This document shows positions 1 through 6,299 of a stretch of DNA of 6,862 nt, one piece after another. Every line of letters starts with the position of its first letter. The first letter of the stretch is position 1. The translations under genes and the position numbers were made by a program. The notes under the pieces are model-generated. The model did no database searches, had not been told where the DNA came from, and worked only from the letters and a program-made list of their open reading frames with translations. The stretch lies in contig JAFNFZ010000015.1 in the NCBI GenBank assembly GCA_017885485.1, forward strand, positions 1 through 6,862, given 5' to 3'. The stretch comes from Chloroflexota bacterium (lineage in GTDB: Bacteria > Chloroflexota > Dehalococcoidia > UBA2247 > RBG-13-53-26).

Positions 1-2
1 TC

Positions 3-278
3 CGTGGCTCGGAGTTCAGCCTAGAATTGGATACGCTAATACTCGCGATCGGGCAAAGAGCCGACCTCTCTTTCCTGAGGCAAAATGACCACCTACAAAT
101 CGCAAGCGACGGGACCATGCACGTCGAACCTGCGACAATGGTTACCTCCCGGGCAGGGGTCTTTGCCGGCGGGGATGCGGTCACAGGCCCGGCTACCGCG
201 ATCGAGGCAATTGCTGCCGGCAAGAAAGCGGCTTCCTCCATATCCAGGTACCTTGAAGAAGAGGCGCAACAGTCGTGA
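3..278 (+). CDS. GltD-like FAD/NAD(P)-dependent oxidoreductase, C-terminal end (partial)
   Basis: This reading frame is open from the left edge of the window and ends at TGA 276-278; only the last 91 residues are visible. They match the end of the GltD/NfnB/HdrA-associated pyridine nucleotide-disulfide oxidoreductases. There is an LILAIGQRADL strand-loop, then a typical 'TS..GVFAGGDAVTGPAT' FAD-contacting segment whose Asp normally binds the FAD ribityl chain, then an AIEAIAAGKKAA helix and a short polar tail. In the family this domain passes electrons between NAD(P)H, FAD and iron-sulfur partners in the cytoplasm. Its stop codon overlaps the GTG start of the next gene (GTGA, 275-278), so the two are almost certainly co-transcribed and translationally coupled. 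The substrate-side domains lie outside the window, so the exact subfamily cannot be fixed. Confidence 0.88.
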   Translation, partial: RGSEFSLELDTLILAIGQRADLSFLRQNDHLQIASDGTMHVEPATMVTSRAGVFAGGDAVTGPATAIEAIAAGKKAASSISRYLEEEAQQS

Positions 279-1075
279 CGGAGGGCACGCTGGAGAACAT
301 CATAGAAGGCGAACCGGGGCTGACTGCGGAGTTGGCTATCGACGAGGCAAAGCGGTGCTTGAGCTGTCGGAAATGCCTGGGATGCGGCCTCTGTCTGGCA
401 GAATGCCACGCCAGGGCCATCAACTTTGAGCAGCCTGACGAGGAAATTGAGATTACGGTCAATTCAGTAGTACTTGCGCCGGGGCTTGAGAGATCCTCTT
501 GCCCCGCTGGCATAATAGTGGGCCATGGCAAGTATCCCAATGTGGTTACCGCTGGCGAATTAGAGAGCATGCTAAGTGACGAAGGAGTCTCCGGGGGACT
601 GGTGATCCGTCCCTATGACGGTGAGATACCTCGCATGATGGCCTTTGTCCAGCGCTCCAGCGATGGGGATTCGCTCACATATGCCGCCAGGCTAGCAACT
701 GCTGCCTATGGAAAGGGCCATGGTTTGGAGACCCACGTGTTTGTTGACGATTCTGGGTTTGACTGGGGGGAATCCAGCGAGGCTTCATGCAAAGCGCTCC
801 CAGTCGCGTTCCGCACGGTTCACAATCTATCGATACAAGAAGTGCCGGATAGCCGGAATTTGATCTTGGAGTTTTCTGAACATGGGGATAGAAAGCGACT
901 CGAGTTTGACCTCGTGGTTCTGATCTCGCCCTTCAAGTTATCTGAAGGAACCGAGGAGCTGGGTAAGCAACTGGGGGTGGCACTGGGGAAGAGCTACTGG
1001 GAGATTGGAGGCACATCGTTGGTGAAGACCGTTAGAGAAGGGGTCTTTCTCACCGGGTACGTATTCAGTCCATAG
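275..1075 (+). CDS. HdrA-like protein with N-terminal ferredoxin domain, cluster cysteines lost, short C-terminus
   Basis: This is a 266-residue protein. The N-terminus carries a cysteine-rich segment, CLSCRKCLGCGLCLAEC (Cys28, 31, 34, 37, 40, 44); the last four fit a 4Fe-4S ferredoxin motif, with His instead of Pro after Cys44. From about residue 58 it follows the second half of HdrA-type flavoproteins: a VVLAPG strand, KYPNVVTAGELESML, GGLVIRPYDGEIP, AFVQ, then FDLVVLISPFKLSEGTEELG and REGVFLTGY. In HdrA the stretch after 'AF.Q' usually supplies four cysteines (QC.GSR ... YCS..CC) that bind a 4Fe-4S cluster. Here the equivalent positions read Arg127, Ala137, Ala141 and Thr142, so that cluster should be absent. 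The chain ends right after GYVFSP, about 25 residues before the usual HdrA end. The GTG start is chosen because it overlaps the upstream stop and gives the full ferredoxin domain. It probably works with the upstream GltD-like protein in electron transfer; the reaction is unknown. Confidence 0.85.
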   Translation: MTEGTLENIIEGEPGLTAELAIDEAKRCLSCRKCLGCGLCLAECHARAINFEQPDEEIEITVNSVVLAPGLERSSCPAGIIVGHGKYPNVVTAGELESMLSDEGVSGGLVIRPYDGEIPRMMAFVQRSSDGDSLTYAARLATAAYGKGHGLETHVFVDDSGFDWGESSEASCKALPVAFRTVHNLSIQEVPDSRNLILEFSEHGDRKRLEFDLVVLISPFKLSEGTEELGKQLGVALGKSYWEIGGTSLVKTVREGVFLTGYVFSP

Positions 1076-1274
1076 CCCGCCTAACCCGAATCTCCAGTGT
1101 GTTTGGAACAGAATACATACGAAAATGGGGATTGTGACCGCGGTGTCTGTCTACAAGCGGCCGGGGTGGACTTCCAGGAGGTCGAAGGCTTTCTGTTGGT
1201 TGAGCAGTAGCCTCGGTGCACAGGCAGAAGGTGCTACCTGTGGACCAATCACGCTGATCTTGGCATAGAGCCTC
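1076..1274. other. Convergent intergenic gap, no confident gene
   Basis: This 199-bp gap separates two genes that run towards each other. It holds a small open frame on the + strand (GTG 1097 to TAG 1208-1210, 37 codons, containing ENGDCDRGVC) with no good ribosome binding site and no family I recognise. A weak inverted repeat, CACAGG 1219-1224 with CCTGTG 1237-1242 (6-bp stem, 12-base loop), lies just past the end of the ene-reductase gene and could act as a terminator, but no T-tract follows it on either strand. Confidence 0.5.
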
Positions 1275-3206
1275 CTATATTTGGGCGGCTACTCTCATGG
1301 CCTGGTAGGCTACCTCTGCCGCGTCGCGGGGACGCACACAATCTCCCACCATGTGAATCTCCGCAGCTGATCCTTCCAGTTCTTTGGCCAGACTGGCTTC
1401 AGACCGCATGCCTACCGCCAGAATTACGGTATCGGCGGGCAGCGAGTAGATCTCGCCTCCCATAGAGAAGACCACCGCGTCATCCTTTATCTGAAGTACT
1501 GTGGCATGCAGGTACAGTGGAACACGCAGACCGACGAGTCTATCAGCCAGGCTCTTGAAAGTGCCCTTCTCCAGCCTGATGCCATTCTCGCCCAACCCAG
1601 CCTTGGTGACCAGACTCACATCCTGGCCCTCTTCCGCCAGCCAGATAGCCACCTCCATGCCGATGAAACGTCCTCCCACCACTACCACTTTCCCATGTGG
1701 CTTGGCCTTGCCCTCTATGACATCGTGTCCCTGAACCACGTTCTTGCCATCGATGCCCTGTACCCTGAGACCAATAGGCACAGCTCCCGTGGCCACCACT
1801 ACCACATCGGGCCTGAGCTCCAGCACCATGCCCCTGGTTACTTCTGCACCAAGAGTCACCGGGACGCTGTATTTGTTCAGGAGACGCTGAAGATAGTCAC
1901 TGAATACTGCGTAGGTCTCCTTGCCCGGGGTAGCACAAGCCAAATTCCACTGTCCTCCTAGCTTGGACCTCTTCTCATACAGGTGCGCCCGGTGCCCGCG
2001 CTCAGCCAGGTACACCGCCGTCTGCATGCCACCTAGACCCCCTCCTATGACCATCACTTTCTTGGCCTTCTTGGCCATCGGCGGAGGATATCTCCCCTCA
2101 CGGTATAGGTACGGATTCACTGAGCATGACCCCGGTCCTGCGTTCGGATCACTTCTGAGGCAATTGTTGCAGTAGATACAGCGCCGCACTTCTTCAACAC
2201 GGCCTTCCCTGACCTTGTTCGGTAGCTCCGGGTCCGCCAGAAGTGGGCGCCCCATGGCTACGAAATCTGCCTTCTTCTCCTCAACCACCTGCGACGCCAG
2301 CTCTGCGTCGATCTTGCCAACGGCTATTACTGGTACCTTCACCGCCTTCTTGATCCTTTCTGCCATGGGCACCATCAGCCCCATGGGGTGAAGATATGGC
2401 GCCTGGGTCAAAGTCGTCCAGTATTCCAGCCCTCCGGAGACACTTATGGCATCGGCACCAACCGACTCGAGTATCACCCCCTGCTCCACCGCCTCCTCAA
2501 TGGTAGTCCCGCCGTCTATGCCGTCGCTGGCATTTATCCTCACCCATAGGGGGTATTCTCGGCCCAGAAGCCCTCTCATGGCCTCTATGATTCGGCGGGC
2601 AAAGCGCGCGCGGTTCTCGGCACTTCCTCCGTATTGGTCGGTCCTCCGGTTGGTCACCGGCGAGAGGAAACTGCTGACCAGACAGCCGTGGCAGGCATGG
2701 AGTTCGACGGCGTCAGCGCCGGCCTCCTTGGCACGTACCGCCGCCCTGACGAAATCCTCCACGTAGCTGTCGATATCCTCCTCTGAGAGCACCCGGTAGG
2801 GCTTGTCACTGGGCAGCCAGGACATCATGGATGGCACGGGTATGGATGCGCCCTCCGGAACATACCCTGAGTAGAGCGCGATCAAGCCCGAGTGCATCAG
2901 CTGTATGCAGACCGCCGCACCTGCCTCGTGGACACTTTCGATCAACTTCCTCCAGTCGGCGACACAGTCATCTCCACAGATGTTCATGGTGTAGGGGAGT
3001 GTCGAATCTGGACTGACCTTCGCGGCCTGAGGAATGATCAGCGCGGCTCCGCCGCTCGCCCTTGCCTGGTAGTACTTGATTAGACGATCGGTCACCCGGC
3101 CCTCTGCATCGGCCAGAGTCGTGTCCATAGCCGGCATGACTAGGCGGTTCTTCAGTTGTAGGGATCCTATCTTGCCCGGGTGGAACAATAGGTCGTATCG
3201 CGTCAT
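1275..3206 (-). CDS. 2,4-dienoyl-CoA reductase / NADH:flavin oxidoreductase-like ene-reductase (FMN, 4Fe-4S, FAD)
   Basis: This is a complete 643-residue member of the FadH/enoate-reductase branch of the Old Yellow Enzyme family, which reduces activated C=C bonds, for example in dienoyl-CoA or enoates, with NAD(P)H. Residues 1-340 form the FMN TIM barrel: KIGSLQLKNRLVMPAM, QLMHSG, HACHGCLVSSFLSP, RTDQYGGSAENRARF, WVRINASD and VAMGRPLLADPELP. A cluster motif follows, Cys343-x2-Cys346-x2-Cys349-x11-Cys361 then VNP; E. coli FadH has x3 at the second gap. FAD binds at VIGGGLGGMQTA (387-397), with a second dinucleotide fold at VVVVGGRFIGMEVA (507-520). The C-terminus has the usual AVGM and MVGDC segments. 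Two positions are odd: the catalytic Tyr of HGYL is Cys175, and the middle Gly of the second GxGxxG is Arg513. An ATG five codons upstream (3219-3221) is in frame, but GGAGGA lies 4 bases before the ATG at 3206, so that start is chosen. Substrate unknown. Confidence 0.93.
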   Translation of the reverse strand: MTRYDLLFHPGKIGSLQLKNRLVMPAMDTTLADAEGRVTDRLIKYYQARASGGAALIIPQAAKVSPDSTLPYTMNICGDDCVADWRKLIESVHEAGAAVCIQLMHSGLIALYSGYVPEGASIPVPSMMSWLPSDKPYRVLSEEDIDSYVEDFVRAAVRAKEAGADAVELHACHGCLVSSFLSPVTNRRTDQYGGSAENRARFARRIIEAMRGLLGREYPLWVRINASDGIDGGTTIEEAVEQGVILESVGADAISVSGGLEYWTTLTQAPYLHPMGLMVPMAERIKKAVKVPVIAVGKIDAELASQVVEEKKADFVAMGRPLLADPELPNKVREGRVEEVRRCIYCNNCLRSDPNAGPGSCSVNPYLYREGRYPPPMAKKAKKVMVIGGGLGGMQTAVYLAERGHRAHLYEKRSKLGGQWNLACATPGKETYAVFSDYLQRLLNKYSVPVTLGAEVTRGMVLELRPDVVVVATGAVPIGLRVQGIDGKNVVQGHDVIEGKAKPHGKVVVVGGRFIGMEVAIWLAEEGQDVSLVTKAGLGENGIRLEKGTFKSLADRLVGLRVPLYLHATVLQIKDDAVVFSMGGEIYSLPADTVILAVGMRSEASLAKELEGSAAEIHMVGDCVRPRDAAEVAYQAMRVAAQI

Positions 3207-3210
3207 AGAA

Positions 3211-3216
3211 TCCTCC
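3211..3216 (-). promoter_or_regulatory. Ribosome binding site of the ene-reductase gene
   Basis: Read on the minus strand, GGAGGA is followed by TTCT and then the ATG at 3206. This strong Shine-Dalgarno match at standard spacing decides the start: it favours the ATG at 3206 over the in-frame ATG at 3221, which would place the motif inside the coding region. Confidence 0.75.
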
Positions 3217-3251
3217 GTCATCGTGTTCCCGGAAGTTGGACCGAAGCGATC

Positions 3252-3267
3252 ATAGGCAGCTGCCTAT
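3252..3267. promoter_or_regulatory. Perfect 16-bp palindrome, candidate operator upstream of the ene-reductase
   Basis: ATAGGCAGCTGCCTAT is a perfect inverted repeat with no spacer, 45 bp upstream of the ene-reductase start codon. On the minus strand its downstream edge runs into TATGAT (plus positions 3249-3254), a reasonable -10 box, although no good -35 box sits 16-18 bases before it. A dimeric repressor bound here would cover the putative -10 region. The position and symmetry are seen directly; operator function is inferred, and no regulator gene is in the window. Confidence 0.45.
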
Positions 3268-4010
3268 CATGTCCTGGTCGGCCGTATGCACGCCGAAGCT
3301 CGGGCTGAGCTATTTCGATTTGGAAGTGCCATATCGTGCTAATTCTATGGACCCGAGTCGGGGCCTGTCAATCCCGCACCACCAGCCCTTGGCACCGCCG
3401 AATAAGAGGGATCTTGGCTTCTTGCAGCAGAGCGTAAGCACGATTCCTGCTAATGCCTGAGGTATGGCACTCACGATATACTTGCGAGATCCAGAATTTC
3501 GCGCATCATACTGGTCAACGTAGGCCAAGGTCCTCTTTGGGCAGCGGAGGAAGGAGCACCATCACACTCCGTCCCACAGCTCTCTATGATATTTGCCCCG
3601 GTTCCCCTGACGATTCTTCCCTCTCCGACTTTGGTGACTGTCACCTAGGAAGTGGTACAATCGTTGGCGGCAGCTCAGGGCTGGACCCAGTAGATGGCCA
3701 GCTGTTGGATGAGTTCAAAAGCGATGCAAGTCCCGGTTGCGGCAGGAATGCTCGGTAATAGACAAGATGCCCCCGGCCTATCTGAAGACGTTGATATAGG
3801 CCTGTTGGTCAAGGCCACCCCGCGGCGTACGGAATACGGGACCAGCCACGCTTGACTGAGTATGAGAGCCGCCAGCCGTGTGCCCACCTGGCTATGAGTC
3901 TGGTCGGGGCCTGTATCTCGCTATCGCGTAGCCGCCAGTGCCGCAGGAGAAAGGAGACCCAGTGAATTGGCGAGATGATTATACCGCAGGTCAAGCCTAA
4001 CCACGGGAGC
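3268..4010. other. Gene-poor stretch, no convincing coding region
   Basis: About 740 bp between the ene-reductase promoter region and the AOR remnant. Open frames on both strands are short (the longest about 100 codons), overlap each other, lack ribosome binding sites and show no family motif I can name. One minus-strand segment, about 3778-3891, has no start codon and ends in a protein-like tail (PRGGLDQQAYINVFR then TAG). It could be the eroded C-terminus of a lost gene. Given the dead AOR next door, this stretch is best read as decayed former coding or mobile DNA, but the sequence alone does not prove it. Confidence 0.5.
4005..4009 (+). promoter_or_regulatory. Possible ribosome binding site of the dead AOR gene
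   Basis: GGGAG lies five bases before the GTG at 4015, which begins the reading frame containing the FGYAGK start of the AOR remnant. It supports GTG 4015 (or the adjacent GTG 4018) as the original start. The motif is short and the gene is broken, so confidence is modest. Confidence 0.4.
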
Positions 4011-4014
4011 TGAC

Positions 4015-4312
4015 GTGGTGACGACCTTCGGATACGCAGGAAAGAACCCTAAGGGTGGACTTGTCATCAAGAAACACAACCGAGCTTCCCACTACCGACT
4101 ACGGTGACGGATTTCTCGGAGGGAGGGGTATCGCTGCCAAGATCTATTGGGATGAAGTTCCACCGGCTGTCGGTGCTCTCGACCCAGAGAATAGACTGGT
4201 CTTTGCTACTGGCCCCTTGGCCGGGCTACCCTTATTGGGCAGCTCAAGATGGCAAGTCTGTGGGAAATAGCCTATCCCCATGCGAGAACGGTTCTGTTAC
4301 TGCAATCTAGGT
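4015..4312 (+). pseudogene. Tungsten aldehyde:ferredoxin oxidoreductase (AOR family), N-terminal remnant
   Basis: The intact family is about 600 residues or more and oxidises aldehydes, or in BamB-type members serves benzoyl-CoA reductase, using a tungsten-bispterin cofactor and a 4Fe-4S cluster. Only the first 100 or so codons remain. From GTG 4015 the frame reads VVTTFGYAGK, the normal AOR beginning, but one extra base near 4045-4048 shifts the frame. The match resumes at CTA 4049 as LRVDLSS, then FLGGRGIAAKIYWDEVPP, LDPENRLVFATGPLAG and SSRWQVCGK. A TAG at 4268-4270 then replaces the usual Ser of GKSP. The same frame continues after it with RERFCYCNLG, which resembles the conserved family segment ending in CNLGG, and the similarity breaks off at about 4312. 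The cluster cysteines and the rest of the pterin-binding domains are missing. The lesions (frameshift, nonsense codon, large deletion) make this a pseudogene. The deletion endpoint lies 22 bp before the acyl-CoA synthetase gene. Confidence 0.87.
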
Positions 4313-4334
4313 CGTGCGACAATGAAGAGCCACC

Positions 4335-5753
4335 ATGCGTGATCTGCGAACTGTCTTCGAACCCAAATCCATCGCCGTCATAGGAGCTACCACCAACCCT
4401 CGCTCGCTTACCAACATCACCTTCCTGCGACAACTCATCGACTTCGGCTACCCGGGGCGACTCTACCCGGTGAATCCTCACGCAGACCAGATCTTGGGCC
4501 TCAAGACGTATGCCAGCCTCCAGGACATACCGGAGGCGGTAGACTACGTTATCTGCGCCCTGGCCGCATCGAAGGCTCCCAGGATAATGCGTGAATGCGT
4601 GGCGGCCAAGGTTAAGGTGGTCTCGCTGTTCACAGCGGGGTTCAGCGAGAGTGGGGAGGAAGGAGCGGCTCTGGAAAGGGAGGTTGTGGAAATCGCCCGG
4701 GAAGGCGGGGTACTCGTATTAGGACCCAACTGCCTGGGAGTACATTGTCCAAAGGCGGGCCTCTCTCTGGAGGGAAGCATAGCCAGAAAGAGCGGCCATG
4801 TTGGCTTCATCTCGCAGAGCGGTGGGGTGTCTAGTCAGATGATCGTGGCTCTGGCCGAGCGCGAGATCTACATCAGCAAGCTCATTAGTCTGGGAAACGC
4901 CGCGGACCTAAATGAGTCGGACTGCGTGGAGTACCTTGGCCAGGATGACGACACGCACGTGATTGGCGCCTATATCGAAGGCATCAAGCAGCCCGACAGG
5001 TTCCTGAGCATGGCGAGAGAAGTCGCCAGGAACAAACCTTTGGTCGTCCTGAAGGGTGGCACGACGCCGGCGGGGGCTGGGGCAGTCAGGTCGCATACCG
5101 GGTCTTTGGCCGGCAGCAGGGTGGTTTGGGAGGCCGTGTGCAGACAAGCGGGAATCGTCGGGGTTACTGACTTGGCAGAGCTGACAGACACTATCGAGGC
5201 CTTCACCTACCTGAAGCCGCCCAAAGGGAGACGGGTTGGGATCATCTGCGTTGGGGGAGGCTTTGGTGTGCTGGCGGCCGACGAGTGCATGAACGCTGGC
5301 CTTGTCGTACCGGAGTTCCCTCCAGAGGTCAAGGCCAAGTTGGAGAAGTGCACCCCGTTGGCCGGAACAGGCTTGCGCAATCCTGTGGACACGACTCCCA
5401 ACACCTATACCAGTCCGGAGAATCTCGCTGCCACGGTCAGGGCTGTCGCCGGCTGGGACGGAATCGACGTCCTTATTGTTGCGTTTCCGACGACCCTCGC
5501 CATCAAGACGGGTCAGCAGTATCTCATCGATGGTCTTCGAGCCGTTATCGAGGCTGCGAGAGAAATGGGGAAGCCTATAGTCATTGTTCTGTCCACCTAC
5601 AACTTTGCCGAAGGGGAAATCAGGGCGTGGGAGTTGCAGAAGCATTGCTTTGAACAACAGGCTCCTTCCTACTTCCTGTTTGGCCAGGCAGCTCGAGCAC
5701 TGGACCATCTCTTGAGCCACTACGAAAGGGTAGCCCGGGAACCCTTGCGCTGA
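4335..5753 (+). CDS. ADP-forming acyl-CoA synthetase, alpha subunit (acetyl-CoA synthetase AcdA type)
   Basis: This 472-residue protein has the length and order of a stand-alone alpha subunit of NDP-forming acyl-CoA synthetase. The family interconverts acyl-CoA + ADP + Pi with free acid + CoA + ATP in the cytoplasm, usually as the ATP-yielding last step of fermentation or acid breakdown. The N-terminus is a CoA-binding Rossmann domain (FEPKSIAVIGAT at 8-19, YPVNP at 44-48, VLGPNCLG at 128-135). The succinyl-CoA ligase-like domain follows, with GFISQSGGVSSQM (157-169), SLGNAADLNESD, and AYIEGI holding the conserved Glu215. The phosphorylated His is His254 in SHTGSLAG. The last third (from about 300) is the family's further CoA-ligase domain, with GGGFGVLAADEC and NPVDTTP. 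The catalytic residues look intact. The partner beta subunit (ATP-grasp, about 230 residues) is neither fused nor adjacent, so it must be encoded elsewhere or be lost. The ATG at 4335 matches the usual family N-terminus, but its ribosome binding site is weak. The acyl substrate is unknown. Confidence 0.93.
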   Translation: MRDLRTVFEPKSIAVIGATTNPRSLTNITFLRQLIDFGYPGRLYPVNPHADQILGLKTYASLQDIPEAVDYVICALAASKAPRIMRECVAAKVKVVSLFTAGFSESGEEGAALEREVVEIAREGGVLVLGPNCLGVHCPKAGLSLEGSIARKSGHVGFISQSGGVSSQMIVALAEREIYISKLISLGNAADLNESDCVEYLGQDDDTHVIGAYIEGIKQPDRFLSMAREVARNKPLVVLKGGTTPAGAGAVRSHTGSLAGSRVVWEAVCRQAGIVGVTDLAELTDTIEAFTYLKPPKGRRVGIICVGGGFGVLAADECMNAGLVVPEFPPEVKAKLEKCTPLAGTGLRNPVDTTPNTYTSPENLAATVRAVAGWDGIDVLIVAFPTTLAIKTGQQYLIDGLRAVIEAAREMGKPIVIVLSTYNFAEGEIRAWELQKHCFEQQAPSYFLFGQAARALDHLLSHYERVAREPLR

Positions 5754-5782
5754 CTTGTCGTAAGAAACGGCGACTCAGTTCA

Positions 5783-5807
5783 GCGACAGGTCACAGGTCC
5801 TTGTCGC
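5783..5807 (+). terminator. Weak hairpin 30 bp after the acyl-CoA synthetase gene
   Basis: GCGACAGG pairs with CCTTGTCGC across an eight-base loop, with one bulged T. Position and stem strength suit a transcript end for the synthetase, but no run of T follows (CTTCCG), so an intrinsic terminator is only a possibility. Confidence 0.25.
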
Positions 5808-6093
5808 CTTCCGACGGTGCTGTCTCCCCGACGGCAGGCCGCAAGGACATCCTCGGTTCGTTCAACGACATCGCGGTCCTCCGTTCGTGGCCCATAGGCC
5901 TCGCCTAAGCCAGCCGGTCGTTTGTGCACGACAGAAGTTCGCTTTCTAGGAGGTCGCCCCATCACGATCCTTGGAAGAGAGACGGCCCAAATTCCGCCAA
6001 CGTGGGGCTGGTCAGGACGACACCCAAGTTCCTGCCATTCAGAATCGTCCGATGTCAAGGTTGCCATGGTCGGTGGGAGGATTCGTTGGGAGA

Positions 6094-6107
6094 GCTACAC
6101 GTGTAGC
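6094..6107. repeat. Perfect 14-bp palindrome GCTACACGTGTAGC
   Basis: A perfect inverted repeat without spacer, followed on the plus strand by AAAAA, so read on the minus strand it comes straight after a T-run rather than before one. That arrangement would suit a terminator on neither strand. It could be a protein-binding site or chance; no gene starts nearby. Confidence 0.4.
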
Positions 6108-6299
6108 AAAAATGGCTCCACGAGGCCGATTCAATTCCGTCCTAACGGGTGAAATGCTGGCCGCTGACTGACCAATGGAACCGCCTTCCTCCGGGCAGGC
6201 AGCCCTCAGAGTGTTTTAACATATTTGCCGTTCATATGGTTGGACTGGGCAAGACGAAATCTGACCCCCGGTAGTGGTACCACCTACGGAGTTGGAGTT

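Larger units (their letters stand above)
5754..6283. other. Gene-poor stretch, no convincing coding region
   Basis: About 530 bp after the synthetase gene. The longest open frame is 95 codons on the minus strand (5780-6067); it and the overlapping plus-strand frames are rich in Arg, Gly and Ser, lack ribosome binding sites and resemble nothing I recognise. A beta subunit for the synthetase was looked for in all frames and no ATP-grasp-like segment was seen. The stretch holds a hairpin at 5783-5807, a perfect palindrome at 6094-6107 and, at the far end, GTGGTACCAC (6274-6283). Confidence 0.5.

Noticed and set aside
1219..1242. Inverted repeat CACAGG/CCTGTG as a terminator for the convergent genes.
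   Set aside because: The stem is only 6 bp, the loop is long and no T-run follows on either strand, so it is described in the gap entry but not called.
3453..3758. A 101-codon plus-strand open frame in the gap before the AOR remnant.
   Set aside because: It has no ribosome binding site, no conserved motif and a composition rich in Ser, Gly and Arg; it is mentioned only as part of the gene-poor stretch.
3976..3995. TATAAT on the minus strand with TTGACC nearby, at first sight a promoter.
   Set aside because: The two boxes are only five bases apart instead of about 17, and no gene starts downstream on that strand.
4908..5720. A 270-codon open frame antisense to the acyl-CoA synthetase gene.
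   Set aside because: It is a shadow of the strongly conserved synthetase frame in high-GC DNA, with no family resemblance of its own.
5780..6067. A 95-codon open frame on the minus strand after the synthetase gene.
   Set aside because: It is rich in Arg and Gly, has no ribosome binding site, overlaps equally long frames on the other strand and shows no recognisable motif; it reads like chance in GC-rich DNA.
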